Numbered from the stretch's first letter, positions 37,101 through 46,400 are shown. The stretch: DNA of 64,000 nt from CAIWHR01 sp963836265 (GCA_963836265.1 CAWIIO010000011.1:1-64000); one strand, 5' to 3'. The notes: generated by a model from the letters alone, not told the origin. A program made the numbers and translations.

Positions 37101-38089
37101 AGGCGTGCATAGAGCGGCAGGACCTCGAGCGCGCTCGCATAGGGCCGGCGCGCAACGCTGCGCCGCAGGAGATCGGCCGTCTCGCGAATCTCGCGTTCGC
37201 CGGGCAGGAACACGAGGATGTCGCCCGGCCCTTCGCGCCACAGATCCTCGGCGGCGGCGACGATTCCCTCCTCCAGCTCTTCCTCGTCGTCCGATTCCTC
37301 CGCACCGGAGCGCAGGGGCCGGTAGCGCACCTCCACCGGGTAGACGCGGCCGGAGACTTCGATGATGGGCGCGGGCGCCTCCGCGCTGCCGAAGTGCCGC
37401 GCAAAGCGATCGGCATCGAGCGTCGCCGACGTCACCAGCACCTTGAGGTCGGGTCGCCGCGGCAGGAGGTTCTTGAGATAGCCGAGCAGGAAGTCGATGT
37501 TGAGGCTGCGCTCGTGCGCCTCGTCGACGATGATCGTGTCGTAGGCCGCGAGCGGCCGATCGCCCATCGTTTCCGCGAGGAGGATGCCGTCGGTCATCAG
37601 CTTGACGAAGGCATCGGGCTTCGTGTGGTCGGTGAAGCGGACCTTGTAGCCGACGATCTCGCCGAGCGCCGTGCCGAGCTCCTGGGCGATGCGGGTCGCC
37701 ACCGCTCGGGCGGCGATCCGCCGCGGCTGCGTGTGACCGATCTGCCCGCGCGTTCCCCGGCCCTGCTCGAGGCAGATCTTGGGGAGCTGCGTTGTCTTGC
37801 CGGAGCCCGTCTCGCCGCAGACGATGACGACCTGGTGGGCGCGGATGGCAGCGCCGATTTCCGCCGCCCGCTGCGCGACCGGCAGCTCCGGCGGATAGGC
37901 GATCCGCGGCCGCCGCGCGGCGCGCGAGCGGCAGCGCTCCACCGAGCGCGCCACGGCGGCGGCGATGCGGCCCCATTCGGCGGCGCTCGCGCGCGTGCCC
38001 CGTGCGCGCTCGATCCGGCGGGTGAGCGCGATCGCGTCGGCGGCCATCCCATGGGCAAGCTCGGCGAGCAGATCGGCTGACGACGGCAT
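34121..38089 (-). CDS. hrpA: ATP-dependent RNA helicase HrpA
   Basis: A 1322-residue DEAH-box helicase acting on RNA and implicated in ribosome rescue and mRNA processing in E. coli. Walker A is GETGSGKTTQ (about 92-101), Walker B/DEAH is VDEAHERS (about 188-195), motif VI is QRAGRCGR. An HA2/OB-fold region and the long C-terminal DUF3418 extension typical of HrpA follow. A 37-base match to the dispersed GC-rich repeat sits in frame at 35222-35258 (residues about 944-956, GAASGDSAAAGAAG region). It is divergent from the binding protein gene. Confidence 0.96.
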   Translation of the reverse strand: MPSSADLLAELAHGMAADAIALTRRIERARGTRASAAEWGRIAAAVARSVERCRSRAARRPRIAYPPELPVAQRAAEIGAAIRAHQVVIVCGETGSGKTTQLPKICLEQGRGTRGQIGHTQPRRIAARAVATRIAQELGTALGEIVGYKVRFTDHTKPDAFVKLMTDGILLAETMGDRPLAAYDTIIVDEAHERSLNIDFLLGYLKNLLPRRPDLKVLVTSATLDADRFARHFGSAEAPAPIIEVSGRVYPVEVRYRPLRSGAEESDDEEELEEGIVAAAEDLWREGPGDILVFLPGEREIRETADLLRRSVARRPYASALEVLPLYARLTPAEQQRVFAPSRGRRIVLATNVAETSLTVPGIRYVIDSGLARVKRYSLRNKTALLQIEKISQAAANQRAGRCGRVADGICVRLYGDDDFAARPAYTDPEILRSSLAAVILRMEALGLPAVDAFPFLEPPSPRAIADGYQLLQELSAVDARRVLTPLGRDLARLPVDPRVGRMVLAARDTGCLAEVLVIASALSVPDPRDRPLERAQAADEAHRRFRDERSDFLSFLALWEFFEDQLAQKLSHRKLVEVCRAQFVSYLRLVEWRDVHAQLAHEIVEQGWKWDPKLPASIDAARYRAIHEALLAGLLGNVGVKDAEGDAFLGARGIRFHLHPGSGLAKKAPRWTLAAELIATSRLYARCAARIEPEWIEAAAGELVERDYFEPHWDAERGEVIASERVQLYGLTLVPRRRISFGPIDPALAREVFIREALVAGAIATEGAFFAHNQRLVDEVAALEHKARRQDVLVDEDAIAAFYAERIPEGVHTRVAFERWRDVAERKDPHALFLTRDALMRHAAAHVTEERFPETLAMAGALLPLKYRFAPGHPLDGLTLTVPLALLNQVDAARLTWLVPGMIRDKVTFLLKALPKAWRGRLAPLPEAVTAFLEAVPFPSGAASGDSAAAGAAGVDARLPALPDSLRAWLGTRFGDRPPAGVWDAVELPAHLTVYVEVVDAAARPLAGGRDLAALRTQLAEAAQLSFAQAAPAATIRGARGWEFGDLPETLTRVVDGQRVTGYPALADDGEGVSMTLRDTREAAETATRAAVVRLIRFALKDALARYENSGPGFAPAALQLKGAISTETLLSDVMAAVCARAFVGDDPLPRSAGAYAEQVKRARARLPAVAEGAFRLLSTIAALHQALTQRINALPAAHARLAAELRNRRDALVYPGVFQATPWAQLAHVPRYLKALERRLVKYPENPLRDAKHAAAVADWWRRYRERLDRNRAAGRAEPALDGFRWLLEELSVSLFAQELKTPFPVSYKRLERAWTQLGG
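35218..35260 (-). repeat. In-frame copy D of the dispersed repeat (core 1) inside hrpA
   Basis: Bases 35222-35258 match core 1 of copy B at 33 of 37 positions by hand alignment. Here the sequence is translated as GDSAAAGAAGVDA within HrpA, adding an Ala/Gly-rich linker between helicase-associated domains rather than disrupting the gene. Confidence 0.5.
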
Positions 38090-38208
38090 GGGCGCGCGGA
38101 TTCTACTCCGGCGAGGAGCCTCCTGGGCTCCCGAGGGTTATCATCGCGGCCATTCGCCGGGCGCCGCGGTGCTCGGCGTCCCGCTCATGCCTTTGCGAGG
38201 AGAACTCG

Positions 38209-39798
38209 ATGGCCGCCTATCTCCGCACCGCGACGCTGCTCGTTGCCGCTGCGCTCGCGCTCGTCGTTTCCGCTGCCGGCGCCACGACGCTGCGCTGGGC
38301 GGGCCGCGGCGACCCGCAGACGACCGACCCGCATTCGCAGAACGAGGGGCTCACCAACAACATCAACAGCCTGATCTACGAATTCCTGGTCGACCGCGAC
38401 AAGGAGCTCGGCTTGCGGCCCTCGCTCGCCGTGTCGTGGACGCAGGTCAATCCGACCACCTGGCGGGTGAAGCTGCGGCCCGGCGTCAAGTTTCACGACG
38501 GCACGCCGTTCACCGCCGACGACGTCGTGTTCAGCTACGGGCGCGCGCGCGCCGACACCTCGCAACTGCGAGTCTATTCGACCGCGGCGGGGATGCCGAA
38601 GAAGATCGACGACCTCACGGTCGAGTTCACGACCAGCGGCCCCAATCCGGTCGAGCTCGAGCACATGGCGACGATCAACATCATGTCGAAGGCGTGGTGC
38701 GAGAAGAACCACGCGACGGAGCCGCAGAACTACACGCAGAAGGAGGACATGATCACCGCGCACAAGGCCAACGGCACCGGCCCCTACATGCTGGTATCGC
38801 GCGAGCCCGACGTGAAGACCGTGCTCAAGAAGAACCCCGACTGGTGGGGCCTCAAGACCGGCCTCTTCGACGGCAACGTCGACGACGTCATCTACACGCC
38901 GATCGTCTCCGACGCGACGCGGGTCGCCGCGCTCATCTCCGGCGAAGTCGATCTCATCAACGATCCGCCGCCGCAGGACGTGCCGCGCCTCGCGCAGACG
39001 CCCGGGATCAAGGTGATCGAGGGCGTCGAGAACCGCGTCGTGTTCATCGGCTTGGACCAGCACCGCGACGAGCTCCTGTATTCGAACGTCAAGGGCAGGA
39101 ACCCGTTCAAGGACAAGCGGGTGCGCGAGGCGCTCTACCAGGCGATCGACATCGAGGCGATCAAGACGGCGACGATGCGCGGCCTCGCGCGGCCGACCGG
39201 TGCGATGCTGCCCTCGCCGAAGTACTCGTCCCCCGAAATCGAAAAGCGCCTGCCGTTCGATCGCGAGCGGGCGAAGAGGCTGCTGGCCGAAGCCGGCTAT
39301 CCCGGCGGCTTCGAGGTGACGCTCGATTGCCCGAACAACCGCTACGTCAACGACGAGAAGATCTGCCAGGCGCTGGCGGCGATGTGGAGCCGGGTCGGCG
39401 TCGCAACCAGAGTGAACGCGATGCCGCGCGCCAACTACTTCCCCAAGCTCGAGAAGCTCGACACGAGCCTCTACATGCTGGGCTGGGGCGGTGCCGCGAT
39501 CGATCCGATCTTCATTCTCCAGCCGGTGCTCTCGACCCACAACGGCAAGGGCGACGGCGACTACAACTACGGCCGCTACACCAACGCGAAGCTCGACGCG
39601 CTGACCGCGAAGATCAAGCTCGACATGGATCCCGACGATCGGCTGGGCCTGATCCACGAGGCGCTGCTCGCGCAGAACGCCGAGACGAACAACATCCCGC
39701 TGCACCGGCAGGTGATCCCGTGGGCGTCGCGCAGCAACGTGACGGTCGTCCACCGCGCCGACAATTTCGTGACGCCGTACTGGACGACGGTGAAGTAA
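38209..39798 (+). CDS. Family 5 (dipeptide/oligopeptide-type) ABC substrate-binding protein
   Basis: A 529-residue periplasmic binding protein of the DppA/OppA/NikA family. Signal peptide MAAYLRTATLLVAAALALVV (cleavage near GAT-TLRW), then the SBP_bac_5 pattern DPQTTDPHSQNEGLTNN, WRVKLRPGVKFHDGTPFTAD and ANGTGPYMLVSREP. AGGAG seven bases before the ATG supports the start. No cognate DppBCDF-type permease or ATPase genes are nearby, so it is an orphan binding protein. It is divergent from hrpA and converges with the CPBP gene. Confidence 0.93.
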   Translation: MAAYLRTATLLVAAALALVVSAAGATTLRWAGRGDPQTTDPHSQNEGLTNNINSLIYEFLVDRDKELGLRPSLAVSWTQVNPTTWRVKLRPGVKFHDGTPFTADDVVFSYGRARADTSQLRVYSTAAGMPKKIDDLTVEFTTSGPNPVELEHMATINIMSKAWCEKNHATEPQNYTQKEDMITAHKANGTGPYMLVSREPDVKTVLKKNPDWWGLKTGLFDGNVDDVIYTPIVSDATRVAALISGEVDLINDPPPQDVPRLAQTPGIKVIEGVENRVVFIGLDQHRDELLYSNVKGRNPFKDKRVREALYQAIDIEAIKTATMRGLARPTGAMLPSPKYSSPEIEKRLPFDRERAKRLLAEAGYPGGFEVTLDCPNNRYVNDEKICQALAAMWSRVGVATRVNAMPRANYFPKLEKLDTSLYMLGWGGAAIDPIFILQPVLSTHNGKGDGDYNYGRYTNAKLDALTAKIKLDMDPDDRLGLIHEALLAQNAETNNIPLHRQVIPWASRSNVTVVHRADNFVTPYWTTVK

Positions 39799-39884
39799 CC
39801 GCGGCGCGATCGGCATCCGCGCCACAGAGCACGCCGCTGGCGCAGTTCGCCGCGCCGGAACGGGGACGCTTCACCGTCGAGGCA

Positions 39885-42800
39885 TCACGCCGCGGCTTGG
39901 CCGTCCTGCGCAGGATCCCCGCTCGTAGGAGCCGCCGCGCGGCGGCGCGCGATGTAGGCGGTGGCCCCCCACGCGACGGCTGCTGCCACGGCGATTGCGA
40001 TTCCCGCATAGACAAGCGCCGGGGAATCGTCCTTGCGCAGCGCGTTCTCGACGAAGCCCAGCGCCGCTCCGGTCGCCATGTACGTCGGAAGCAGGCCGTA
40101 GTCGAAACGCAGCAGGCCGTAGACGACGGCGACGCCCACGAGGCCGCTCCCCAAGCCTGCGACGATGGCCATCGTCGAATCTTGCTTCCCGGCGAGCGCG
40201 CCCGCGACGGCGACGACGACGAGCAGCAGCGAAGCGAGCCATGCGCGCCGCCGCCACCCGGCCGTCAACCGTTCGAGCCAGTAGAGCAGGAACAGCCCGA
40301 CGCCGATCGCCGACAGCAGCTTCGCTCCCGCGAGCGCGGCGCCCAGCCACGGCAGCGCCAGCGCTTCGACGCCGTAGCTCGGCCAGAGCGGGACGGACGC
40401 GGGCGCGAGGCGCTCGAGCGAGGAACGAGCGCCGGCGACGAACAGCGCGGCGGCAATGGCGAGCGCCCATCGCGGCACTCGCACCGGGAGCGGAGACGGC
40501 AGGTGGCGCGTTGCGGCCCACGCGCCCACGCCCGCGGTCAACCCGAACAGCAGGGCGGTGAGCAGCGTCCCGGCAAGAAGACCCGCGACGCTGATCGCCG
40601 CCTGCGAAACCACCGGTTCCGCGGTCTTGAAGCCATGGGCGAGCTGGGGCCAGGCGTTGGCGACCCCGAGCGTCCCGAGCACCAGCACGATCGTGAACAC
40701 GCCGTAGAGTGCGCGACGATCGCGGCGGCCATGCGTCCAGTCGATCACGGCCATGACCACCCCCGCGAGGGCGGCGATGCCGAGGAGTCCGACGAACACC
40801 ATCCTCACGATCAGGAACCGCGAATCACGCTCCCGCTCGGTGCGCTGCCACGCTTCGGGCACGTCGACGAACCGCCCGTAGCCCGCGATCTCGTCGCCGG
40901 CGACCTCGACGCCGAGCGTGGCGACGCCGTCCTTGCCCACGTCGACGCGAGGATTCGCGAACGTGAACGTCCAGTCGGTCCGCGCCGGGCGCTGCTTTTC
41001 CTCGGTTCCGATCGGCTTGAGCGACGCCGGATCGAGCCCCCACTTTTCGCGGATCGCGCGCAGGGCGAGCGCGAATGCCGCCTCGCGCGAGAGCCTGGCG
41101 CCGGGGCGATCCTCGGGAAGCACGTGGCGCACCTGCCGCACCGCGCCATGGCCGTCGACGGTCACCTGCCACTCTTCGGCGCGAGCGGCGGCCGAGCCCT
41201 CGAACCGCGCATAACGAACGTCCCACAGCGGCGGCGCAAGCGTGCGGCCGATCACTTTCGCGTAACCCTCGCGCCCGGTCTCGCGCCACACGAACTTGTG
41301 CGAGAGCCATGTCGTGTCGTCGGTGGTGGGGACCTTGACGACGGCAGAGCGCTGCCAGCCGGAGGCGGCCGATACGCCTTGCGCCCTGAGTGCGGCGTCG
41401 GCGATGGCCTCGGCCTGTGGGCGACCGATCGGCAGCGGCGGTGCGGCGGCGCGAAATGGCGTGGCGAGCGCCCACGCGACGAGCCCGAGCGCGCCGAGCA
41501 CCGGCAGCGCGCGCTGGAAGGCAACGACCCAGCCGGTGCCCGGCGCTGCGGCGCCGGGGTGCTCGACGCGCGTGCCGATCGCGGCGGCGCGCGGCTGCCA
41601 GGCGCCGTTGCGCAACGCGTCGGGGAGCTCGCCAAAGCGGCCGGCGCGCAGCCGGGACGCGACGACGATCGCGAGCGGCGTGATTCCCGCCGCGACGACG
41701 AGTGCGCGCTGCAGGTCGCTGCCCGGCGCGTCGACGAGAAACAGCGGAATCGAGATCAGCGTGAGATCGAACAGCGCATGCAGCAGAATCGTCGGCAGCA
41801 GCCCGAAGCGCAGGAAGATGAGCGCCCACACCGTCGCGGGGACGAAGAGCTCCACCAGCCGCGAATAGGAGGGGAACCCCGGGTAATTCGCGTGCGCTCC
41901 GCCGAAGACCAGCGCCTGGACCACCACCGCAATCGCAATCGCGAGGCCGCGCCGTCCAAAGCGCGCGCCGATGAGCGCCGCGAGCGAGAGCGGAATCGCG
42001 CGAAACAGGCATTCCTCCATGAACCCCGCCTGCAGCGACACGGCGATCGGCGCGAGCGCCGGCACTGCGCTGCCGAGGATGTTCGGATCGGTGAGCGACT
42101 CCGACGGCTGCCACCACCCGAACCAGCGGTTGGTCGCGTAGTAGAACGCCATGATCAGGGCAAGGCCGATCGGCACGAACAGATAGCCGCCGAGCGTGCG
42201 GCCGAGCACGGCCTTCGTCGGCGCCGCGCGGCGCGACCACAGCCGCCAAAGTTGCGGCTGGTCGGCGAACGCGCAGCGCGACAGTCCTTCCGCTGCCATG
42301 AAGACGAGCCCGTAGCCCAAGCCGCCGGCGAGCATCGCGAGCGCCGCGCCGCCGGCCTGGCGCAGCCAGAACGTCGTCGTCGATTGGGCGGTGTCGAAAT
42401 CGAACCATGCAGTCGGCGCGTTGGCCAGGATCATCGCGCCCATCAGCCCGCCGACGATGAATCCCGCGGCGACCGCGGGTCGCCACTGCAACGCGCGCCT
42501 GCGCAAGAGCCACAGCGTGCCGATGAGACAGCCGCCGATGCCGTAGAGGACGCCCGCCGTCAAAGCCGCGCCGCCGGCGATCGTGTTGTTGGCGCTGCGG
42601 AGTTCCTGGAACCGCCGGTCGAACGATTCGGGGACGTAGACGTAGCGCGTGACTTCGGTGAGCGAATTGCCGGTGACCGAGAGCCGCAGCCGAAAGCGTG
42701 CGCCGGCGATGTTGTCCTTCGTGCGCTCGTAGACGAACGTGTGGTCGACGCGGCCCGTCGTCTGCTCCTGCTGTGTATGCTCGAGCAGCCGCAACGACGC

Positions 42801-43316
42801 GAAGTCCACGCCCCAATCGGCGCGCGCCCCGTTTTCGGCGAGCTCGCGGGCCACGCCCTCGGAAAGCGCGAGGCCGGCGGGATCGGCGGGCACGAATTTT
42901 TCGGCGAGCTTCTGCACGAAGCCGTCGCGCGCCCCGTCCGGGCGAAAGCGAATCGTCGCCTCGGTCGTCTCCCCCGGGCGGAACAGCCGGACGTCCCACC
43001 AGTACGGCGCGTAGACGTTCCCGGCGACCAGCGCCGCGAAAGCGGACTTTCCCCCGCCCTCGAGCTCGATGTAGTTCTGCGCGGCCTGATCGTGCGCGAA
43101 ACGGGCGGCCGCGCGCGCCCCTTCCGGGGCCAGCTTCAGCGCTTGCGCGACCGCTTGCGCCTTGGCGATCGCGTCGTCGCGCGCAAGCCGGATGTCGAGA
43201 TTGACGAGAGGAATTGCGAGCGGAAAGAGCCGCCAGGCGAGCGCGAGCGCGGCCGCCGCTGCCAGCGCGTAGGCGATCCAGAACCCCGGTTTGCGGGTGA
43301 GGCCTTGGGCGATCAC
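39885..43316 (-). CDS. Very large CPBP-family (CAAX protease-like) membrane protein
   Basis: A 1143-residue polytopic membrane protein. Residues about 410-530 contain the three CPBP intramembrane protease motifs: EECLFR (Glu434, Glu435, Arg439), FGGAH (His475) and HALFD (His513, Asp517). Around this sit an N-terminal membrane helix and periplasmic domain (about 30-235), further helices, a second soluble domain (about 590-770) and roughly nine more helices to the C-terminus. CPBP proteins usually have 200-300 residues, so most of this length is extra. The start is a GTG at 43316, 13 bases after the CoA transferase stop, with GGCAGG upstream. Function unknown. Confidence 0.85.
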   Translation of the reverse strand: MIAQGLTRKPGFWIAYALAAAAALALAWRLFPLAIPLVNLDIRLARDDAIAKAQAVAQALKLAPEGARAAARFAHDQAAQNYIELEGGGKSAFAALVAGNVYAPYWWDVRLFRPGETTEATIRFRPDGARDGFVQKLAEKFVPADPAGLALSEGVARELAENGARADWGVDFASLRLLEHTQQEQTTGRVDHTFVYERTKDNIAGARFRLRLSVTGNSLTEVTRYVYVPESFDRRFQELRSANNTIAGGAALTAGVLYGIGGCLIGTLWLLRRRALQWRPAVAAGFIVGGLMGAMILANAPTAWFDFDTAQSTTTFWLRQAGGAALAMLAGGLGYGLVFMAAEGLSRCAFADQPQLWRLWSRRAAPTKAVLGRTLGGYLFVPIGLALIMAFYYATNRWFGWWQPSESLTDPNILGSAVPALAPIAVSLQAGFMEECLFRAIPLSLAALIGARFGRRGLAIAIAVVVQALVFGGAHANYPGFPSYSRLVELFVPATVWALIFLRFGLLPTILLHALFDLTLISIPLFLVDAPGSDLQRALVVAAGITPLAIVVASRLRAGRFGELPDALRNGAWQPRAAAIGTRVEHPGAAAPGTGWVVAFQRALPVLGALGLVAWALATPFRAAAPPLPIGRPQAEAIADAALRAQGVSAASGWQRSAVVKVPTTDDTTWLSHKFVWRETGREGYAKVIGRTLAPPLWDVRYARFEGSAAARAEEWQVTVDGHGAVRQVRHVLPEDRPGARLSREAAFALALRAIREKWGLDPASLKPIGTEEKQRPARTDWTFTFANPRVDVGKDGVATLGVEVAGDEIAGYGRFVDVPEAWQRTERERDSRFLIVRMVFVGLLGIAALAGVVMAVIDWTHGRRDRRALYGVFTIVLVLGTLGVANAWPQLAHGFKTAEPVVSQAAISVAGLLAGTLLTALLFGLTAGVGAWAATRHLPSPLPVRVPRWALAIAAALFVAGARSSLERLAPASVPLWPSYGVEALALPWLGAALAGAKLLSAIGVGLFLLYWLERLTAGWRRRAWLASLLLVVVAVAGALAGKQDSTMAIVAGLGSGLVGVAVVYGLLRFDYGLLPTYMATGAALGFVENALRKDDSPALVYAGIAIAVAAAVAWGATAYIARRRAAAPTSGDPAQDGQAAA

Positions 43317-43329
43317 GCGAACCTGCCGC

Positions 43330-44565
43330 TCATGCGCGTAGCTGAATCACGCGCGACGCCGACAGTGCCCGCAGCGCCTCGTCGTCGATACCGAGGCGAT
43401 CGCGAAGCACCGCGCGCGTATGCTCCCCCAGCAGCGGCGGCGCTCGGTCGGACATCGCGGGCGCCGCGCCGAACCTGATCGGCGAGCCCACCTGCGGGAC
43501 GGTGCCGGCGAGCGGATGCGCGAGATCGCCTCGCAATCCGCGCGCGATGAGCTGCGGATCGGCGAACACCTGATCGAGCCGGTTGATCGGGCCGCAGGGA
43601 ATCGCGAGCGGCTCGAGCGCCTCGAGCCACGCACGCTGCGAGCGCGCGCCCATGACCTCGGCGATCAGCGGCACGATCACGTTGCGGTTGCGCACGCGCT
43701 CCGCGTTCTTCGCGAACCGCGGATCGCTCGCCCACTCCGGTTTCCCGGCGGCTGCGCAGAATTTCGCGAACTGGCTGTCGTTGCCGATCGCGAGGATCAG
43801 GTGTCCGTCGGCGCACGCGAAGACCTGGTAGGGGACGATGTTCGCGTGCGCGTTGCCGAGGCGCCCGGGCGGCTCGCCGGTGATCAGATAGTTGTGCGAC
43901 ATCGTCGCCATCATCGCGACGGCCGAGTCGAACAGGCACGTGTCGATCCACCGGCCCCGTCCCGTCCGCTCGCGCTCCGCGAGGGCAGCCAGAATCGCCA
44001 CCGTCGCGTACATCCCGGTCATCAGGTCGGTGATCGCCACCCCGGCCTTCTGCGGCCCGCCGCCGGGCGCGTCGTCGCGCTCGCCGGTGATGCTCATGAA
44101 GCCGCTCAGTCCCTGGATGATGAAATCGTAGCCGGCCCGGTCGGCATACGGTCCCTGCTGGCCGAAACCCGTGATCGAGCAATAGACAAGGCGCGGGTCG
44201 ATCGCGGCGAGGTGGGCATAATCGAGACCGTACTTCGCGAGCCCGCCGACCTTGAAATTCTCGACCACCACGTCGGCGCGGCGCGCGAGGTCGCGCACGA
44301 TGCGCTGGCCCTCGACGAGCGTGAAGTCGACGGCAACCGAGAGCTTGCCACGGTTGCAGCAGAGGTAGTACGCGGCTTCGCTGGTGTCGTTGCCCCGGGG
44401 GTCCCTGAGATAAGGCGGGCCCCAGGCGCGCGTGTCGTCGCCGGTGCCGGGGCGCTCGATCTTGATCACCGTCGCGCCGAGGTCCGCGAGGAGTTGCGTG
44501 CACCACGGCCCCGCGAGCACGCGCGAGAGATCGAGGACGGTGAGATGGGAAAGAGGGCCGGGCAT
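43330..44565 (-). CDS. CaiB/BaiF-family (class III) CoA transferase
   Basis: A 411-residue CoA transferase that moves CoA between carboxylic acids through a covalent Asp-acyl intermediate. The N-terminal fold reads LTVLDLSRVLAGPWCTQLLA, IKIERPGTGDDTRAWGPPYL, and the catalytic Asp is Asp147 in AGYDFIIQGLSGFMS. Start at 44565 (MPGPLSHLTV) matches the family's N-terminus; the open frame extends 24 codons upstream without conservation. Substrates are unknown; family members act on formyl-, oxalyl-, succinyl- and carnitine-CoA compounds. It is followed by the CPBP gene after 13 bases. Confidence 0.93.
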   Translation of the reverse strand: MPGPLSHLTVLDLSRVLAGPWCTQLLADLGATVIKIERPGTGDDTRAWGPPYLRDPRGNDTSEAAYYLCCNRGKLSVAVDFTLVEGQRIVRDLARRADVVVENFKVGGLAKYGLDYAHLAAIDPRLVYCSITGFGQQGPYADRAGYDFIIQGLSGFMSITGERDDAPGGGPQKAGVAITDLMTGMYATVAILAALAERERTGRGRWIDTCLFDSAVAMMATMSHNYLITGEPPGRLGNAHANIVPYQVFACADGHLILAIGNDSQFAKFCAAAGKPEWASDPRFAKNAERVRNRNVIVPLIAEVMGARSQRAWLEALEPLAIPCGPINRLDQVFADPQLIARGLRGDLAHPLAGTVPQVGSPIRFGAAPAMSDRAPPLLGEHTRAVLRDRLGIDDEALRALSASRVIQLRA

Positions 44566-44671
44566 GTGCCGCGCATTGATCGTTACGCACTGCTCCGCCG
44601 CATCATCGCGCAGGCCGGACGCAGTGATCCGCGGCACGCCGGAAACTTCGGCATTCGCCGCGCCGGGGCGA

Positions 44672-46057
44672 CTACTCGATCGCCTTCACCAGCTCCTCGA
44701 CCGTCTTCTTCGCGTCGCCAAACACCATCATCGTCTTGTCCATGTAGAACAGCGGATTGTCGAGTCCCGCGTAGCCCGAGGCCATCGACCGCTTGTTGAC
44801 GATGACGGTCTTCGCCTTGTACGCCTCGAGGATCGGCATCCCGTAGATCGCGCTGCCCTTCTGCTCGGCGAGCGGATTCACGACGTCGTTGGCGCCGAGG
44901 ATCAGCGCGACGTCGGCGGTCCCGAACTCGCCGTTGATGTCCTCCATCTCGAACACCTGATCGTACGGGACCTCGGCCTCGGCGAGCAGCACGTTCATGT
45001 GCCCGGGCATCCGGCCGGCGACGGGATGGATCGCGTACTTCACCGTGACCCCCTTTCCGCGAAGCTTGTCCGCCATCTCCTTGACCGCGTGCTGGGCCCG
45101 GGCGACCGCGAGGCCGTAGCCAGGCACGATGATCACCGTCTCGGCGTTGCCCATGATGAACGCGGCGTCGTCGGCGCTGCCCGACTTGACCGTCTTCTTC
45201 CCTTCGTCCTCCGCGGCTGCCGCGACCTCGCCGCCGAAGCCGCCGAGGATCACGCTGATGAACGCGCGGTTCATCGCCTTGCACATGATGTAGGACAGGA
45301 TCGCGCCGGAGGAACCGACCAGCGATCCGGCGATGATCAGCATCGGATTGTTGAGCGAGAAGCCGATGCCCGCCGCCGCCCAGCCCGAGTAGCTGTTGAG
45401 CATCGAGATCACGACCGGCATGTCGGCGCCGCCGATCGGGATGATGATGAGCACGCCCAGCAGGAACGCGAGCGCGGCCATCACGATGAACGGCAGCCAG
45501 CCGCCGCCCAGGAAGAACCAGACGCCGAAGGCGATCATCGCGATCCCGAGCGCGAGGTTGAGCCAATGCTGGCCGGCGAACACGACCGGCGCGCTGCGGA
45601 TCCTTCCCGACAGCTTGCCGAACGCGATCACCGAGCCCGAGAACGTGATCGCGCCGATGAACGTGCCAATGAAGAGCTCGAGCATGTTGCCCGTCGGCAG
45701 CGGTACCGGCAACCCGAACGCGGCCGGATTGTTGACGGCGGCGACCGCGATCAGCACCGCCGCCATGCCGACCAGCGAGTGGAACGCGGCGACGAGCTCC
45801 GGCATCTGCGTCATCTGCACGCGCCGCGCGATCACCGCGCCGATCGTGCCGCCGATCGCGATGCCGACGAGGATCATTGCGACGTTCTTGGTGTTCGAGT
45901 AGACCAGCGCCAGCGTAACGACGACGGCGATCGCCATCCCGACGATGCCGAGCACGTTGCCGCGCCGCGCCGTCGACGGGTGCGACAACCCTTTGAGCGC
46001 GAGAATGAAGCAGATCGACGCGACCAGATACCAGAGGGCGACTTGATTGGCGCTCAT
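44672..46057 (-). CDS. pntB: NAD(P) transhydrogenase subunit beta
   Basis: A 461-residue subunit combining about eight to nine membrane helices (domain II) with the C-terminal NADP-binding domain III (GGYGLAVA-type motif seen as VIIVPGYGLAVARAQHAVKE, and GRMPGHMNVLLAEA). With PntAA and PntAB it uses the proton gradient to make NADPH from NADH. It is preceded by AGGAG before the ATG at 46057 and follows pntAB by 22 bases. Confidence 0.96.
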   Translation of the reverse strand: MSANQVALWYLVASICFILALKGLSHPSTARRGNVLGIVGMAIAVVVTLALVYSNTKNVAMILVGIAIGGTIGAVIARRVQMTQMPELVAAFHSLVGMAAVLIAVAAVNNPAAFGLPVPLPTGNMLELFIGTFIGAITFSGSVIAFGKLSGRIRSAPVVFAGQHWLNLALGIAMIAFGVWFFLGGGWLPFIVMAALAFLLGVLIIIPIGGADMPVVISMLNSYSGWAAAGIGFSLNNPMLIIAGSLVGSSGAILSYIMCKAMNRAFISVILGGFGGEVAAAAEDEGKKTVKSGSADDAAFIMGNAETVIIVPGYGLAVARAQHAVKEMADKLRGKGVTVKYAIHPVAGRMPGHMNVLLAEAEVPYDQVFEMEDINGEFGTADVALILGANDVVNPLAEQKGSAIYGMPILEAYKAKTVIVNKRSMASGYAGLDNPLFYMDKTMMVFGDAKKTVEELVKAIE

Positions 46058-46079
46058 GCGGTTCTCCTGGCGGCAGCCG

Positions 46080-46400
46080 TCAGTGCTTTTCGGCCGCGCC
46101 GGACTTCGGCTCTTTCTTCCTGAACATCTCGAGCATCCTCTGCGTGACGAGGAACCCGCCGAACGCGTTGACCGCGGCCAGCGCGACTGCGACGACGCCG
46201 ACCCAGCCGCCCCAGTCCATCAGCTGCGGCCCCGCGGCGAGCATCGCGCCCACCAGGATGATCGCCGAGATCGCGTTGGTCACCGACATCAGCGGCGTAT
46301 GCAGCGCCGGCGTAACACTCCAGACGACGTGGTAGCCGACGAAGATCGCCAGCACGAAGACGATCAGGTAGAAGACGTGGGGATCGACGAGAGTTGACAT
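46080..46400 (-). CDS. pntAB: NAD(P) transhydrogenase subunit alpha part 2
   Basis: A 106-residue membrane subunit with three to four helices (YLIVFVLAIFVGYHVVWS, MSVTNAISAIILVGAMLA, GWVGVVAVALAAVNAFGGFL) that corresponds to the C-terminal membrane part of E. coli PntA. The conserved VTPALHTPLMSVTNAISAII region is intact. A GGAG lies six bases before the ATG. It belongs to the pntAA-pntAB-pntB operon. Confidence 0.95.
   Translation of the reverse strand: MSTLVDPHVFYLIVFVLAIFVGYHVVWSVTPALHTPLMSVTNAISAIILVGAMLAAGPQLMDWGGWVGVVAVALAAVNAFGGFLVTQRMLEMFRKKEPKSGAAEKH

Noticed and set aside
37965..43478. An 1837-residue open frame on the plus strand running from the end of hrpA across the binding-protein gene and antisense to the CPBP gene.
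   Set aside because: It is rich in Arg, His, Glu and Asp and has no domain, the usual pattern of a frame opposite or offset to GC-rich genes. The CPBP gene on the other strand has clear motifs.
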